Assembly (NCBI GenBank): GCA_017467865.1
Contig: JAFUKG010000004.1
Coordinates: forward strand, 1-48,988
DNA: 48,988 nt
Reading direction: 5' to 3'
From: Clostridia bacterium
Lineage (GTDB): Bacteria; Bacillota; Clostridia; Oscillospirales; SIG627
Shown: positions 17,853 through 26,240 of the stretch, in pieces
Layout: each line of letters opens with the position of its first letter
Numbering within the stretch: position 1 is the first letter of the stretch
Notes under the pieces: model-generated
What the model saw: the letters and a program-made list of their open reading frames with translations, nothing else
The model's database searches: none
What the model was told of the DNA's origin: nothing
Position numbers and translations under genes: made by a program

Positions 17853-20800
17853 ATCTTCTTAACGCCGAGAGTTACCTTTTCGCCGTTGATATCCCATTCC
17901 TTTGCATAGCCGTCGCAAGCAGAGTCAACAGCGATACCGTCAGCGAGAACGTCGCCCGAAATCTCATCCTTGTTTTTAAGGATAAGGTCGCTGATTTTGG
18001 CGTTGCCCGAAACGTACACTGTGATATGGTCCATAACGTCGAAGTCTGCCTCTTTACGCATGGTCTGAATCTTACTGATTATCTCTCTTACAAAGCCCTC
18101 TTCAATAAGCTCTTCTGTAAGAGTTGTATCAAGTACAACCGTTACACCCTTATAGGTTACGGCGTGGAAGCCTTCCTTCTGCTTAAGCTCGATAAGAAGG
18201 TCCTCTTCTGCAAGAGCAACCGCATCACCGTCGAAGGTAAGAGCAAGAACACCCTGACTGTCAAGCTCTGCCTTAGCTTCGCTTCCGTCAACGTTTGCAA
18301 GGTATTCTCTTATCTTATTTAAATGTTTTCCGTACTTAGGTCCCACAGTCTTTAGCTGAGGCTTGAAGGCGTATGAGATATATTCTCCTGCATCGTCGAT
18401 AAACTCAACCGCCTTGACGTTAAGCTCTTCCTTGATTATATCGTGGTAAAGAGCGTCGGGTACGAAGTCTGACTTTACGAACATCTTGGCAATAGGCTGA
18501 CGGTTCTTGATAGAAGCGCCGTTTCTTGCGGCACGTCCGTTTACAACGATATCGAGAACTGCATCCATGTTTGCTTCAAGAGTCTTGTCAATCATAGAGG
18601 TATTTACCTCAGGGAATGCGCAAAGGTGCACGCTTTCGGGAGCGTTCTTGTCAACAGAGCATACAAGGTTTCTGTAGATATCCTCTGACATAAAGGGTAT
18701 CATGGGAGCTGCAGCCTTTGCAACTGTAACAAGGGCTGTATAAAGGGTCATATAGGCATTGACCTTATCCTCGGTCATATCCTGTACCCAATATCTTTCA
18801 CGGCAGCGTCTTACGTACCAGTTACTCATTTCATCAACGAAGTTGTCAAGAGCCTTGGCAGCTTCGGGTATCTTATAGTTTTCAAGGCAGTTATCTACCT
18901 CGCCAACCATAGAGTTAAGCTTAGAAAGAAGCCACTTATCCATAAGAGAGAGCTTATCGTAGTCGAGGGTGTGCTTGGATGCGTCAAACTCGTCAATATT
19001 AGCATAAAGAACAAAGAAAGCGTAAGTGTTCCAGAGAGTACCCATAAACTTGCGCTGACCCTCGATAACTGCCTTACCGTGGAAACGGTTGGGGAGCCAA
19101 GGAGCAGAGTTAGTATAGAAGTACCAACGGATAGCATCTGCACCGTAGGTCTCAAGTGCCTCGAAGGGGTCAACCGCGTTGCCCTTGGACTTGGACATCT
19201 TCTGTCCGTTTTCGTCCTGAACGTGACCGAGAACTATAACGTTCTTGTAAGGTGCTTTATTAAAGATGAGGGTAGAAATAGCAAGAAGTGAGTAGAACCA
19301 GCCTCTTGTCTGGTCAACTGCCTCTGAAATGAAGTCTGCAGGGAACTGAGACTCAAAGAGCTCCTTGTTTTCAAAGGGATAGTGGTGCTGAGCGAAAGGC
19401 ATTGCACCAGAGTCAAACCAGCAGTCGATAACCTCGGGAACTCTCCTCATTTCCTTTCCGCACTTTTCACACTTAATAGTTACTGCGTCAACGAAGGGAC
19501 GGTGAAGCTCTATGTTGTCGGGGCAGTTTGAGGACATGGACTTCAGCTCCTCGATAGAGCCGATTGCGTGCTGATGTCCGCACTCACACTGCCATATGTT
19601 GAGAGGTGTACCCCAATATCTGTTACGGCTGATAGCCCAATCCTGAACGTTTTCAAGCCAGTCGCCGAATCTTCCCTTACCAATGCTTTCGGGAATCCAA
19701 TTGATAGTGTTGTTATTCTTAATAAGGTCATCTTTAACGTCGGTCATCTTAATATACCAGCTCTCACGGGCATAATAGATAAGAGGAGTATCGCAACGCC
19801 AGCAGAAGGGATAGCTGTGCTCATAGTTGGGAGCTTCAAAGAGAAGTCCCCTGGAGTTTAAGTCCTTGAGTATCTCCTTGTCGGCATCCTTGCAGAACAT
19901 CCCCGCAAATGGTGTCTTATCTGTCATTTCACCCTTGGAGTCAACTGTCTGAACGAAGGGAAGGTCATACTTTCTTCCAACGTTATAGTCGTCTTCACCG
20001 AAGGCGGGGGCAATGTGAACTACACCCGTACCGTCGGTAAGAGTTACGTACTTGTCGCATACTACGTAGTAAGCCTTCTTATTCGGCTGCATATCGTAGA
20101 GAGGAACGTATTCAAGTCCTTCAAGGTCGGTTCCCTTGTAGGCTTCAAGAACTGTGTATTCGGTCTTTATAACTGAGGGCACGAGTGCTTCAGCCATATA
20201 GTAGGTCTCGCCCTCGGTTTCAAGCTTTACGTAGGTCTCATCGGGATTAACGCAAAGTGCTACGTTAGAGGGAAGGGTCCAAGGTGTTGTTGTCCAAGCA
20301 AGGATATAAACCTTATCCTGTCCTTTTACCTGGAACTTAGCAACTGCAGAGCGTTCCTTTACGTCCTTGTAGCCCTGAGCAACCTCGTGAGAAGAAAGAG
20401 GGGTACCGCAACGGGGGCAGTAAGGTACAATCTTAAAGCCCTTATAGAGAAGTCCCTTTTCCCAAATCTGCTTAAGAGCCCACCATTCAGACTCAATAAA
20501 GCTGTTTTCATAAGTAACGTAAGGGTTATCCATATCAGCCCAAAAGCCGACAGTAGAGGAAAAGTCCTCCCACATACCCTTATATTTCCATACGCTTTCC
20601 TTACATTTCTCAATGAAAGGCTCAAGTCCGTATTCTTCAATCTGCTCCTTGCCGTCAAGACCGAGAAGCTTCTCTACTTCAAGCTCAACGGGAAGTCCGT
20701 GAGTGTCCCAGCCTGCCTTACGGGGAACGAAAGAGCCCTTCATCGTACGGTGGCGGGGAATCATATCCTTTATTACTCGGGTAAGCACGTGACCGATATG

Positions 20801-20962
20801 AGGCTTACCGTTAGCCGTAGGAGGTCCGTCGTAAAATACGTAGGGACGGCTCTTGTCGGCAGAATTCATGGATTTTTCAAATATCTTGTTTTCTTTCCAG
20901 AATTTCTCAATATTCTTTTCTCTCTCGACGAAATTCATATTCGTCGGAACCTTATTATACAT
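17849..20962 (-). CDS. ileS: Isoleucyl-tRNA synthetase, long (IleRS2) type
   Basis: Charges tRNA-Ile with isoleucine. At 1037 residues it is about 100 longer than the common bacterial IleRS. The HIGH motif region reads GPPTANGKPHIGH (residues 46-58) and the KMSKS loop reads KMSKSKGNAVDP. The editing domain (WTTTPWTLPSN and HIAPAFGEDDYNVGRKYD) is present, as are Cys-rich segments (CPRCGTP, CEKCGKE). GPPTANGKPHIGH, the length and the lack of a C-terminal zinc finger fit the IleRS2, eukaryote-like clade, known for tolerance to mupirocin. The ribosome-binding site is GGAGG. Unlike many Firmicutes ileS genes, no T-box leader fits in the 68-nt upstream gap. Confidence 0.96.
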   Translation of the reverse strand: MYNKVPTNMNFVEREKNIEKFWKENKIFEKSMNSADKSRPYVFYDGPPTANGKPHIGHVLTRVIKDMIPRHRTMKGSFVPRKAGWDTHGLPVELEVEKLLGLDGKEQIEEYGLEPFIEKCKESVWKYKGMWEDFSSTVGFWADMDNPYVTYENSFIESEWWALKQIWEKGLLYKGFKIVPYCPRCGTPLSSHEVAQGYKDVKERSAVAKFQVKGQDKVYILAWTTTPWTLPSNVALCVNPDETYVKLETEGETYYMAEALVPSVIKTEYTVLEAYKGTDLEGLEYVPLYDMQPNKKAYYVVCDKYVTLTDGTGVVHIAPAFGEDDYNVGRKYDLPFVQTVDSKGEMTDKTPFAGMFCKDADKEILKDLNSRGLLFEAPNYEHSYPFCWRCDTPLIYYARESWYIKMTDVKDDLIKNNNTINWIPESIGKGRFGDWLENVQDWAISRNRYWGTPLNIWQCECGHQHAIGSIEELKSMSSNCPDNIELHRPFVDAVTIKCEKCGKEMRRVPEVIDCWFDSGAMPFAQHHYPFENKELFESQFPADFISEAVDQTRGWFYSLLAISTLIFNKAPYKNVIVLGHVQDENGQKMSKSKGNAVDPFEALETYGADAIRWYFYTNSAPWLPNRFHGKAVIEGQRKFMGTLWNTYAFFVLYANIDEFDASKHTLDYDKLSLMDKWLLSKLNSMVGEVDNCLENYKIPEAAKALDNFVDEMSNWYVRRCRERYWVQDMTEDKVNAYMTLYTALVTVAKAAAPMIPFMSEDIYRNLVCSVDKNAPESVHLCAFPEVNTSMIDKTLEANMDAVLDIVVNGRAARNGASIKNRQPIAKMFVKSDFVPDALYHDIIKEELNVKAVEFIDDAGEYISYAFKPQLKTVGPKYGKHLNKIREYLANVDGSEAKAELDSQGVLALTFDGDAVALAEEDLLIELKQKEGFHAVTYKGVTVVLDTTLTEELIEEGFVREIISKIQTMRKEADFDVMDHITVYVSGNAKISDLILKNKDEISGDVLADGIAVDSACDGYAKEWDINGEKVTLGVKKI

Positions 20963-21005
20963 CTATATATCCTCCGGAAGATTTATAGTTTTTTTCATAA
21001 ATTTT

Positions 21006-21034
21006 ATTTTATCATAAAAAAGTCTCAAAGTCAA
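21006..21034 (-). promoter_or_regulatory. Promoter of ileS
   Basis: TTGACT (21029-21034), 17 bp, TAAAAT (21006-21011) on the minus strand. The -35 box overlaps the stop codon of the upstream lipoprotein gene. Confidence 0.75.
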
Positions 21035-21657
21035 TCAATTATTCCTATTTTCTTTGCCCACTTATCTTCAAGGGTATAGTGGGTGCCGTCTATTTCTACC
21101 GAGTACACCTTGTCCGACCATTGATAGACGGGATAAGAGGAAACAAAGGGCTCGTCTATATCAAACAGGGCTATCACCTCTCCCTGATACACTCCCTGCT
21201 CAAAGCCAAGCTCCTTGGGCTCTCTGCCGTAGAATATGTAAAAAGCAAAATCAACAGCATCTTCACCTATCAGTTTCTCTGCTTTTTTCAGGTATTTTTC
21301 ACTTACGCGTCCGTTATCATCCAGGTCGGCTCTCGGGGCATACAAGAACTCCTTGCAGTTCTCAAAAGTCACGTCAAGCCCCTTGTATTCTTCGATAACG
21401 TAGTAGGTTTCGTCGGAAAAAACTATATTGTCACTCCCCTTGACAGAGTAGACGTCGGCGCCAAGAATAGCCCCTGACTTGCCGTCAAGACCAAGGTCGG
21501 AATATCGGTAGGAATTAGCTATGGGATAAAACACCTTTCCGTCGGAGCGTGTAAGAGCACCCGTTTCCTCCTCTGTAAAGGTATATTTTCCCGAGCAAGC
21601 GCAAAAGCAGAATAACAAAAGCAATATCAAAACAACGTTTTTAATAATAGTTTTCAT
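21031..21657 (-). CDS. Small lipoprotein of unknown function
   Basis: A 208-residue protein with a lipoprotein signal (MKTIIKNVVLILLLLFCFCAC); Cys21 in the lipobox-like CFCAC is the likely lipidation site. The rest is a mixed alpha/beta domain rich in Tyr and Asp, with no family I recognise. The start is placed at ATG 21657 because AAGGAG lies 7 nt upstream and the predicted promoter (21681-21709) would start transcription downstream of the earlier ATG at 21690. It is followed by ileS, which has its own promoter. Confidence 0.8.
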   Translation of the reverse strand: MKTIIKNVVLILLLLFCFCACSGKYTFTEEETGALTRSDGKVFYPIANSYRYSDLGLDGKSGAILGADVYSVKGSDNIVFSDETYYVIEEYKGLDVTFENCKEFLYAPRADLDDNGRVSEKYLKKAEKLIGEDAVDFAFYIFYGREPKELGFEQGVYQGEVIALFDIDEPFVSSYPVYQWSDKVYSVEIDGTHYTLEDKWAKKIGIID

Positions 21658-21680
21658 AAGAACTCTCCTTATCTTTATAG

Positions 21681-21709
21681 ATACTATCACATTTCTCTTC
21701 TGTTTTCAA
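21681..21709 (-). promoter_or_regulatory. Promoter of the small lipoprotein gene
   Basis: TTGAAA (21704-21709), 17 bp, TAGTAT (21681-21686) on the minus strand. Confidence 0.7.
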
Positions 21710-21722
21710 GCCGTTATAAATT

Positions 21723-21762
21723 AAAAAAGCAGTAAAAACTCTAAGAGTTTTTACTGCTTTTT
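21723..21762 (-). terminator. Terminator of htrA
   Basis: A near-perfect 19-bp stem (AAAAAGCAGTAAAAACTCT and its complement) with a one-base loop centre and flanking A/T runs. It lies 10 nt after the htrA stop and could act in both directions. Confidence 0.85.
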
Positions 21763-21771
21763 ATATTTTCT

Positions 21772-23199
21772 TTACTCTGATGCTTCTGCAAGAGTTACGT
21801 CAAGCTCGGTGTACTCGCCGTCGCGGTAAACCTTAACTTTGACTACGTCACCCGGCTTCTTCGTGTCAATAAGCTCGATTAGCTCATCGTCGGTTGTGAT
21901 TTCCTTGCCGTCGAAGGCAACTATAACGTCGCCCGACTTCATACCGGACTGCTGTGCTGCACCGCCTTGCGACAAGAACACTACAAGTACGCCCTGAGGA
22001 AGCTTGAACTGTCTTGCCTCTGCCTTGGTAATTTCACGGTAGGTTATACCGAGAGCAGCCTTGCCTGTTACAAAGCTGTCAGCAGGTCTCTCAACTACTG
22101 CACCGTTTTCACAAATCTGGTCAACAAGTGACATAACGCCGTTGATAGGAAGAGCAAAGCCTATTCCCTCATAGCCCGTTGAAGAAAGCTTTAAGGTGTT
22201 AATACCTATTACCTCACCTCTTGAGTTAAGGAGAGGACCACCCGAGTTTCCGGGGTTGATAGCGGCATCTATCTGTATTACCTTCATTATCTTCTGAGTT
22301 CTGCCGTAATAGTCGGTAATGGCTATTTCACGGTCTACCATAGATACCATACCTCTCGTTGCAGTACCTGCCAGGTCGATACCTGATGGGCAACCGATAG
22401 CAATAACGGTATCTCCTGCAACTACCGCGTCGGAATTACCTATAACAAGTGCGGGAAGTCCCGTGGCTTCAATCTTCAGTACCGCTACGTCGGAAAGAGC
22501 ATCAAAGCCTACTGTCTCGGCATCATATTCCATTCCGTCGGAGAGAAGCACCTTAACGCTTACTGCATCCTCAATTACGTGGTAGTTAGTAACGATATAG
22601 CCGTCCTCGGTTATAATAAAGCCCGAGCCCACGCCCTCATAGGTCTGAGTTCCGTAAAAGGAGTAATACTCCTCTATCATGGTCTTAATTCCCACAACGC
22701 TGGGCTTGGCAAGAGCAATTATCTCCTGGCTTGAAAGCTCTTCGCCCGAATACTCCGCTACAATTTCAGGAACGTCGGTCTTGTCTGTTTTGGTTACTTT
22801 TTCGCTGATAGTAACCCCCGTGGGCAATGAATTCTTGTCGTTATTAAAAAGAGCCTGTATAGGAGAGCCGTCCTCGTGATACTCGCTTGTAAAATAGTAA
22901 GTAGCAAAGGCAGTAAGGGTTATTACAAACAGGAAAGACATGGCAATAGCAAGTACCTTCATTCCCCTTCCGCGTTTTTTAACCCTTTGCTCATACCTCT
23001 CATAATTCCACTTCTGAGAAAATCCGCCGTAGGTATTCTGAGGTCTAGGAGGCGGCGGAACGTCGTTTGACGGTTCAGCCGTGTTCTCAACCACGTGAGG
23101 CTGAGGCGGAATATCGTTATTCACATTTTTTTCGTTATTATCAACCGAATTAATTTCGTTTTCCGAAAAATCGTTCGTTTCAAAATCTTTTTCTGACAT
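21772..23199 (-). CDS. HtrA/DegP-family trypsin-like serine protease with PDZ domain
   Basis: Membrane-anchored quality-control protease acting on the outer face of the membrane. The 475 residues comprise a Pro/Asn-rich cytoplasmic N-terminus (1-70), a basic patch (VKKRGRG), one membrane segment (about 81-101), and a trypsin-fold domain with the full triad: His207 (TNYHV), Asp237 (LSDVAV) and Ser319 (NPGNSGGPL). One PDZ domain occupies about 375-470. This layout is that of Firmicutes HtrA/HtrB/YyxA. It is preceded by a strong AAAGGAGG site and followed by its own terminator, so it is monocistronic. Confidence 0.95.
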   Translation of the reverse strand: MSEKDFETNDFSENEINSVDNNEKNVNNDIPPQPHVVENTAEPSNDVPPPPRPQNTYGGFSQKWNYERYEQRVKKRGRGMKVLAIAMSFLFVITLTAFATYYFTSEYHEDGSPIQALFNNDKNSLPTGVTISEKVTKTDKTDVPEIVAEYSGEELSSQEIIALAKPSVVGIKTMIEEYYSFYGTQTYEGVGSGFIITEDGYIVTNYHVIEDAVSVKVLLSDGMEYDAETVGFDALSDVAVLKIEATGLPALVIGNSDAVVAGDTVIAIGCPSGIDLAGTATRGMVSMVDREIAITDYYGRTQKIMKVIQIDAAINPGNSGGPLLNSRGEVIGINTLKLSSTGYEGIGFALPINGVMSLVDQICENGAVVERPADSFVTGKAALGITYREITKAEARQFKLPQGVLVVFLSQGGAAQQSGMKSGDVIVAFDGKEITTDDELIELIDTKKPGDVVKVKVYRDGEYTELDVTLAEASE

Positions 23200-23396
23200 A
23201 AAGGTTCCTCCTTTGGATTTTTCGGTTATATCATAACACCTAATTTTTAATAAATAGTTATCATTTTTTATATTTTAATAGAATTTTTTGATAAAAAAAT
23301 GGAGATCCGACACCGCAAATTCCCCCCTATCGTAATCTGAATCTATCCCAAAATAGCAAAACAGCGATGCTCTTTTGTACATTTTCCTATAAAGAA

Positions 23397-23430
23397 AAAA
23401 GCTGAGACTTATTAAAGTCCCAACTCTTTT
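23397..23430 (-). terminator. Terminator at the end of the polysaccharide locus
   Basis: On the minus strand AAGAGTTGGGACTT and AAGTCTCAGCTTTT form a 14-bp stem with three G-U pairs and a 4-nt loop, followed by T-runs (TTTTTTCTTT). It overlaps the stop codon of the last gene. The remaining 23200-23396 gap holds the htrA leader and no recognisable gene. Confidence 0.75.
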
Positions 23431-24539
23431 AAAAAATTCTTTGTTTCGTTTACTTTTTCTTTTGAAACGCTTCCGTTTATTTTAAGCTCATTGGAGGCAT
23501 TCTTATACGCCTTCTTTGTTATAAGTCTCATAAAACGTCGCACAATCATAAAGGGATATAGCCACGGATATTTATTAAGTATAGGGTAATAGCTTTTCAA
23601 GGTTTCTAAAGGTAAAAACAGCCTTGAAAGAATAAAACCTATTTTACCGCCGCTTTTCCCTTGTTGCATGGCAATTCGGGTCTCATTATTACCATAAATT
23701 CCTCCCGAAAAAATATACTTTTCTATTTTTTGGGTCAACTCACTATGCTCCTTGTCACCAAGCCAGACCTCTATAAGAGAAATAACACTATCGTAAAATT
23801 TCTCAATTTCGGCTTCCTTGAGGTAAGCTCTCAATACATTTTCATCGTAATCAAGCTTATCTCTCATAAGGTAAAGGTCAACGAAGCTCCTTATACCGCA
23901 GCCGCCCCAAGTAAAATGATAGCACATGTGAGTGACGGTATGAAAGATAAGAAATTCATTTTTCATTCTCCAAAGATGCCCATCCTCGCGGTAGGAATGA
24001 TCCCACACACGGTCAAGCACCTTATCGAGGTTTGCCATATTCTCCCGGATATTGAAATGAAGTTCAAGATGCACTCCCTCGGGGGAATAAAGAGAAATAT
24101 CGTGATAATCTCGCTCACCTTTTGCCTTGTATTGCAGACTTTCCGAAAGAACGTCTATGGCTTTATCAAGGTCTTTTTCGTGCACGAGAATATCAATATC
24201 ACAACTTGTTCTAAGATAACTTTCAGGATAAAGCTTTGAAATAACCGCCCCTTTTAAAGGGATAAAATCAACACCTGCATCATTCAAGGCTTTGGATATT
24301 TTGTCAAGTGCGTAAGCGCTCTTTTGATGACGGTATAGGGCAAGAATCTGTTTCTTCTTGAATTTCTCGGAAAACTCACTGTCGGAAACGGTAATAAACT
24401 GCGCCATATCGTATTTGTCGGAAATTCTGTAAAGCTCCTCTAAAGTCTCTTTCGACAAATCTTTAGTAATGCTCTCTGCGCTGTCACCTGAAAGTCCGCG
24501 TTTTATGAGAGAAAAAAGTATTTTAGTTACGTTTTTCAA
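23412..24539 (-). CDS. Nucleotidyltransferase-fold protein (NTP_transf_5 type) of the polysaccharide locus
   Basis: The protein (375 residues from the chosen start) contains FIPLKGAVISKLYPESYLRTSCDIDILVHEKDLDKA, which fits the uncharacterised nucleotidyltransferase family PF14907: KG in the first motif and DIDI as the metal-binding Asp pair. An HxH-like ELHFNI strand follows. Members occur often in capsule and exopolysaccharide loci, but their substrate is not known. The start is set at TTG 24539, with GGAG 6 nt upstream, overlapping the capG stop as TTGA; a TTG at 24551 lacks a ribosome-binding site. It is the last gene before the terminator. Confidence 0.75.
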   Translation of the reverse strand: MKNVTKILFSLIKRGLSGDSAESITKDLSKETLEELYRISDKYDMAQFITVSDSEFSEKFKKKQILALYRHQKSAYALDKISKALNDAGVDFIPLKGAVISKLYPESYLRTSCDIDILVHEKDLDKAIDVLSESLQYKAKGERDYHDISLYSPEGVHLELHFNIRENMANLDKVLDRVWDHSYREDGHLWRMKNEFLIFHTVTHMCYHFTWGGCGIRSFVDLYLMRDKLDYDENVLRAYLKEAEIEKFYDSVISLIEVWLGDKEHSELTQKIEKYIFSGGIYGNNETRIAMQQGKSGGKIGFILSRLFLPLETLKSYYPILNKYPWLYPFMIVRRFMRLITKKAYKNASNELKINGSVSKEKVNETKNFLKELGL

Positions 24540-25720
24540 AACTTTCTCCAAACCATTTTGTCAACAACGCCGGTATAAGATTGAATAATCTTCACAACCT
24601 TTGTTGACACGTTTTCTTCAATATAATCGGGAACGGGTATGCCATAGGCTTTGTCCGCGTTCATCTGAACGGCGGTATCTACCGCTTGAAGAAGTCCCTT
24701 TTCGTCTATTCCGGATAAGATAAAGCAAGCCTTGTCAAGAGCTTCGGGACGCTCAGTTGAAGTACGGATGCAAATAGCGGGGAAAGGCTTACCGATGCTT
24801 GTAAAGAAGCTTGACTCCTCGGGGAGGGTTCCGCTATCCGAAACAACCGCAAAGGCGTTCATCTGAAGGCAGTTATAATCGTGGAAACCGAGGGGCTCGT
24901 GTCTTATAACTCTACTGTCAAGCTTGAATCCGCTCTTTTCAAGTCTGTTACGGCTTCTGGGATGGCAGGAATAGAGGATAGGCATATCGTATTTCTCTGC
25001 CATTTTATTTATTGCGCCGAAGAGACTTTCAAAGTTCTTTTCGGTATCGATATTTTCTTCTCTGTGAGCAGAAAGAAGAATATACTTACCCTTTTCAAGA
25101 CCGAGTCTTGTATGGATATCCGAGGATTCAATTTCAGAAAGGTTATTTCTGAGCACCTCTGCCATAGGTGAGCCCGTAACGTAGGTTCGCTCCTTGGGAA
25201 GTCCGGTGTCAGCTAGATATCTTCTTGCGTGCTCGGAATATGCCATGTTAACGTCTGAAATAATATCAACTATTCTGCGGTTAGTCTCCTCGGGAAGGCA
25301 CTCGTCCTTACAACGGTTTCCTGCTTCCATATGGAAGATGGGAATATGAAGTCTCTTTGCCGCAATAGCAGAAAGACATGAGTTAGTGTCACCGAGAATA
25401 AGAAGTGCGTCGGGCTTAATCTGATTCATAAGCTTATATGAGCAGTTTATGATATTACCAACAGTTGCACCAAGGTCATCGCCTACTGCATCCATATACA
25501 CCTCGGGGTCCTGAAGCTTCAAGTCCTTGAAGAACACTCCGTTGAGGTTGTAGTCATAGTTCTGTCCAGTGTGGGCAAGAACGCAGTCAAAATATTTACG
25601 GCATTTATTTATAACCGCCGCAAGTCTTATAATTTCGGGACGTGTTCCTACAATTATAAGAAGCTTAAGTCTGCCGTCGTTTTTAAATTTTACGTCTGAA
25701 TAATCAAGTTTAATGTCCAT
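24536..25720 (-). CDS. UDP-N-acetylglucosamine 2-epimerase family enzyme, CapG/FnlC type (UDP-L-FucNAc synthesis)
   Basis: Non-hydrolysing 2-epimerase of GT-B-like fold. The 394 residues show IVGTRPEIIRL (about 22-32), HTGQNYD, LGDTNS, HMEAGNRC and LPEETNRR. The spelling GNRCKDECLPEETNR matches the CapG/FnlC branch, which performs the last step to UDP-N-acetyl-L-fucosamine, rather than WecB proper (usually AGLRT). CapE and CapF homologues encoded just upstream support this. The protein acts in the cytoplasm. The last codons overlap the next gene. Confidence 0.88.
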   Translation of the reverse strand: MDIKLDYSDVKFKNDGRLKLLIIVGTRPEIIRLAAVINKCRKYFDCVLAHTGQNYDYNLNGVFFKDLKLQDPEVYMDAVGDDLGATVGNIINCSYKLMNQIKPDALLILGDTNSCLSAIAAKRLHIPIFHMEAGNRCKDECLPEETNRRIVDIISDVNMAYSEHARRYLADTGLPKERTYVTGSPMAEVLRNNLSEIESSDIHTRLGLEKGKYILLSAHREENIDTEKNFESLFGAINKMAEKYDMPILYSCHPRSRNRLEKSGFKLDSRVIRHEPLGFHDYNCLQMNAFAVVSDSGTLPEESSFFTSIGKPFPAICIRTSTERPEALDKACFILSGIDEKGLLQAVDTAVQMNADKAYGIPVPDYIEENVSTKVVKIIQSYTGVVDKMVWRKF

Positions 25721-25733
25721 TTCGTTTTCCCCT

Positions 25734-26240
25734 CTATAAAGGATATTTTCTGTTTTCGATAACCTCGCCTGCTTCTATTTTTGTTTTCGCAGGAATTCGG
25801 TTTTCTGCCTTTACGATAGCGCCGACACATATGTGACAGCCCTCTTCTATAATGCAGTCGTGGTCAACTACTGCCGAAACGTTTACAAGCACACCTTTTT
25901 CAAGAACCGTACCCGTATTTACTACTGCCTTTGGCAATATCGCAACGCCCTTTCCGACATTGGCTTTGGGACTTACGTAAGCAGAAGAATGAATTATATT
26001 CGCAACTTTTCCGCCATTTTCTTCTATTTCATTGATAAATTTTACTCTACCCTCGTTATTGCCAAAGGCGGGATAAAACTCTGTATCCTCTGAAATGAAC
26101 TTGACGTAATCCCCGCATTTTCCCGCGGCATCAGCGTTATTGTCGTCAAGGAATAAAATCTCACTGTACTTTCCGCTTTGCTCGGCAACGTCAGCTACTG
26201 TTCTTCCGTAGCCACCTGCACCGAAAATTATAAGCCTCAT
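25734..26240 (-). CDS. PglD/NeuD-like hexapeptide-repeat sugar acyltransferase
   Basis: The 168-residue protein has an N-terminal Rossmann-like part (LIIFGAGGYGRTVADVAEQ) and a C-terminal left-handed beta-helix with hexapeptide repeats (SSAYVSPKANVGKGVAILPKAV, VNVSAVVDHDCIIEEGCHI). VDHDC carries the PglD/NeuD catalytic His. It is shorter than the usual ~200-215 residues. Such enzymes transfer acetyl or another acyl group to the 4-amino group of a UDP-sugar or to sialic acid. It lies between capF and capG, overlapping the capF stop (TAATG). Likely acceptors are the amino sugar made by the aminotransferase of this locus or an L-FucNAc intermediate. Confidence 0.85.
   Translation of the reverse strand: MRLIIFGAGGYGRTVADVAEQSGKYSEILFLDDNNADAAGKCGDYVKFISEDTEFYPAFGNNEGRVKFINEIEENGGKVANIIHSSAYVSPKANVGKGVAILPKAVVNTGTVLEKGVLVNVSAVVDHDCIIEEGCHICVGAIVKAENRIPAKTKIEAGEVIENRKYPL

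Noticed and set aside
20963..21030. Possible T-box leader for ileS
   Set aside because: The gap is only 68 nt and lacks the T-box sequence; it holds a promoter and a ribosome-binding site.
23200..23396. Gap between htrA and the polysaccharide locus terminator
   Set aside because: I looked for an RNA gene or a small ORF and found nothing beyond the htrA leader and A/T-rich sequence.
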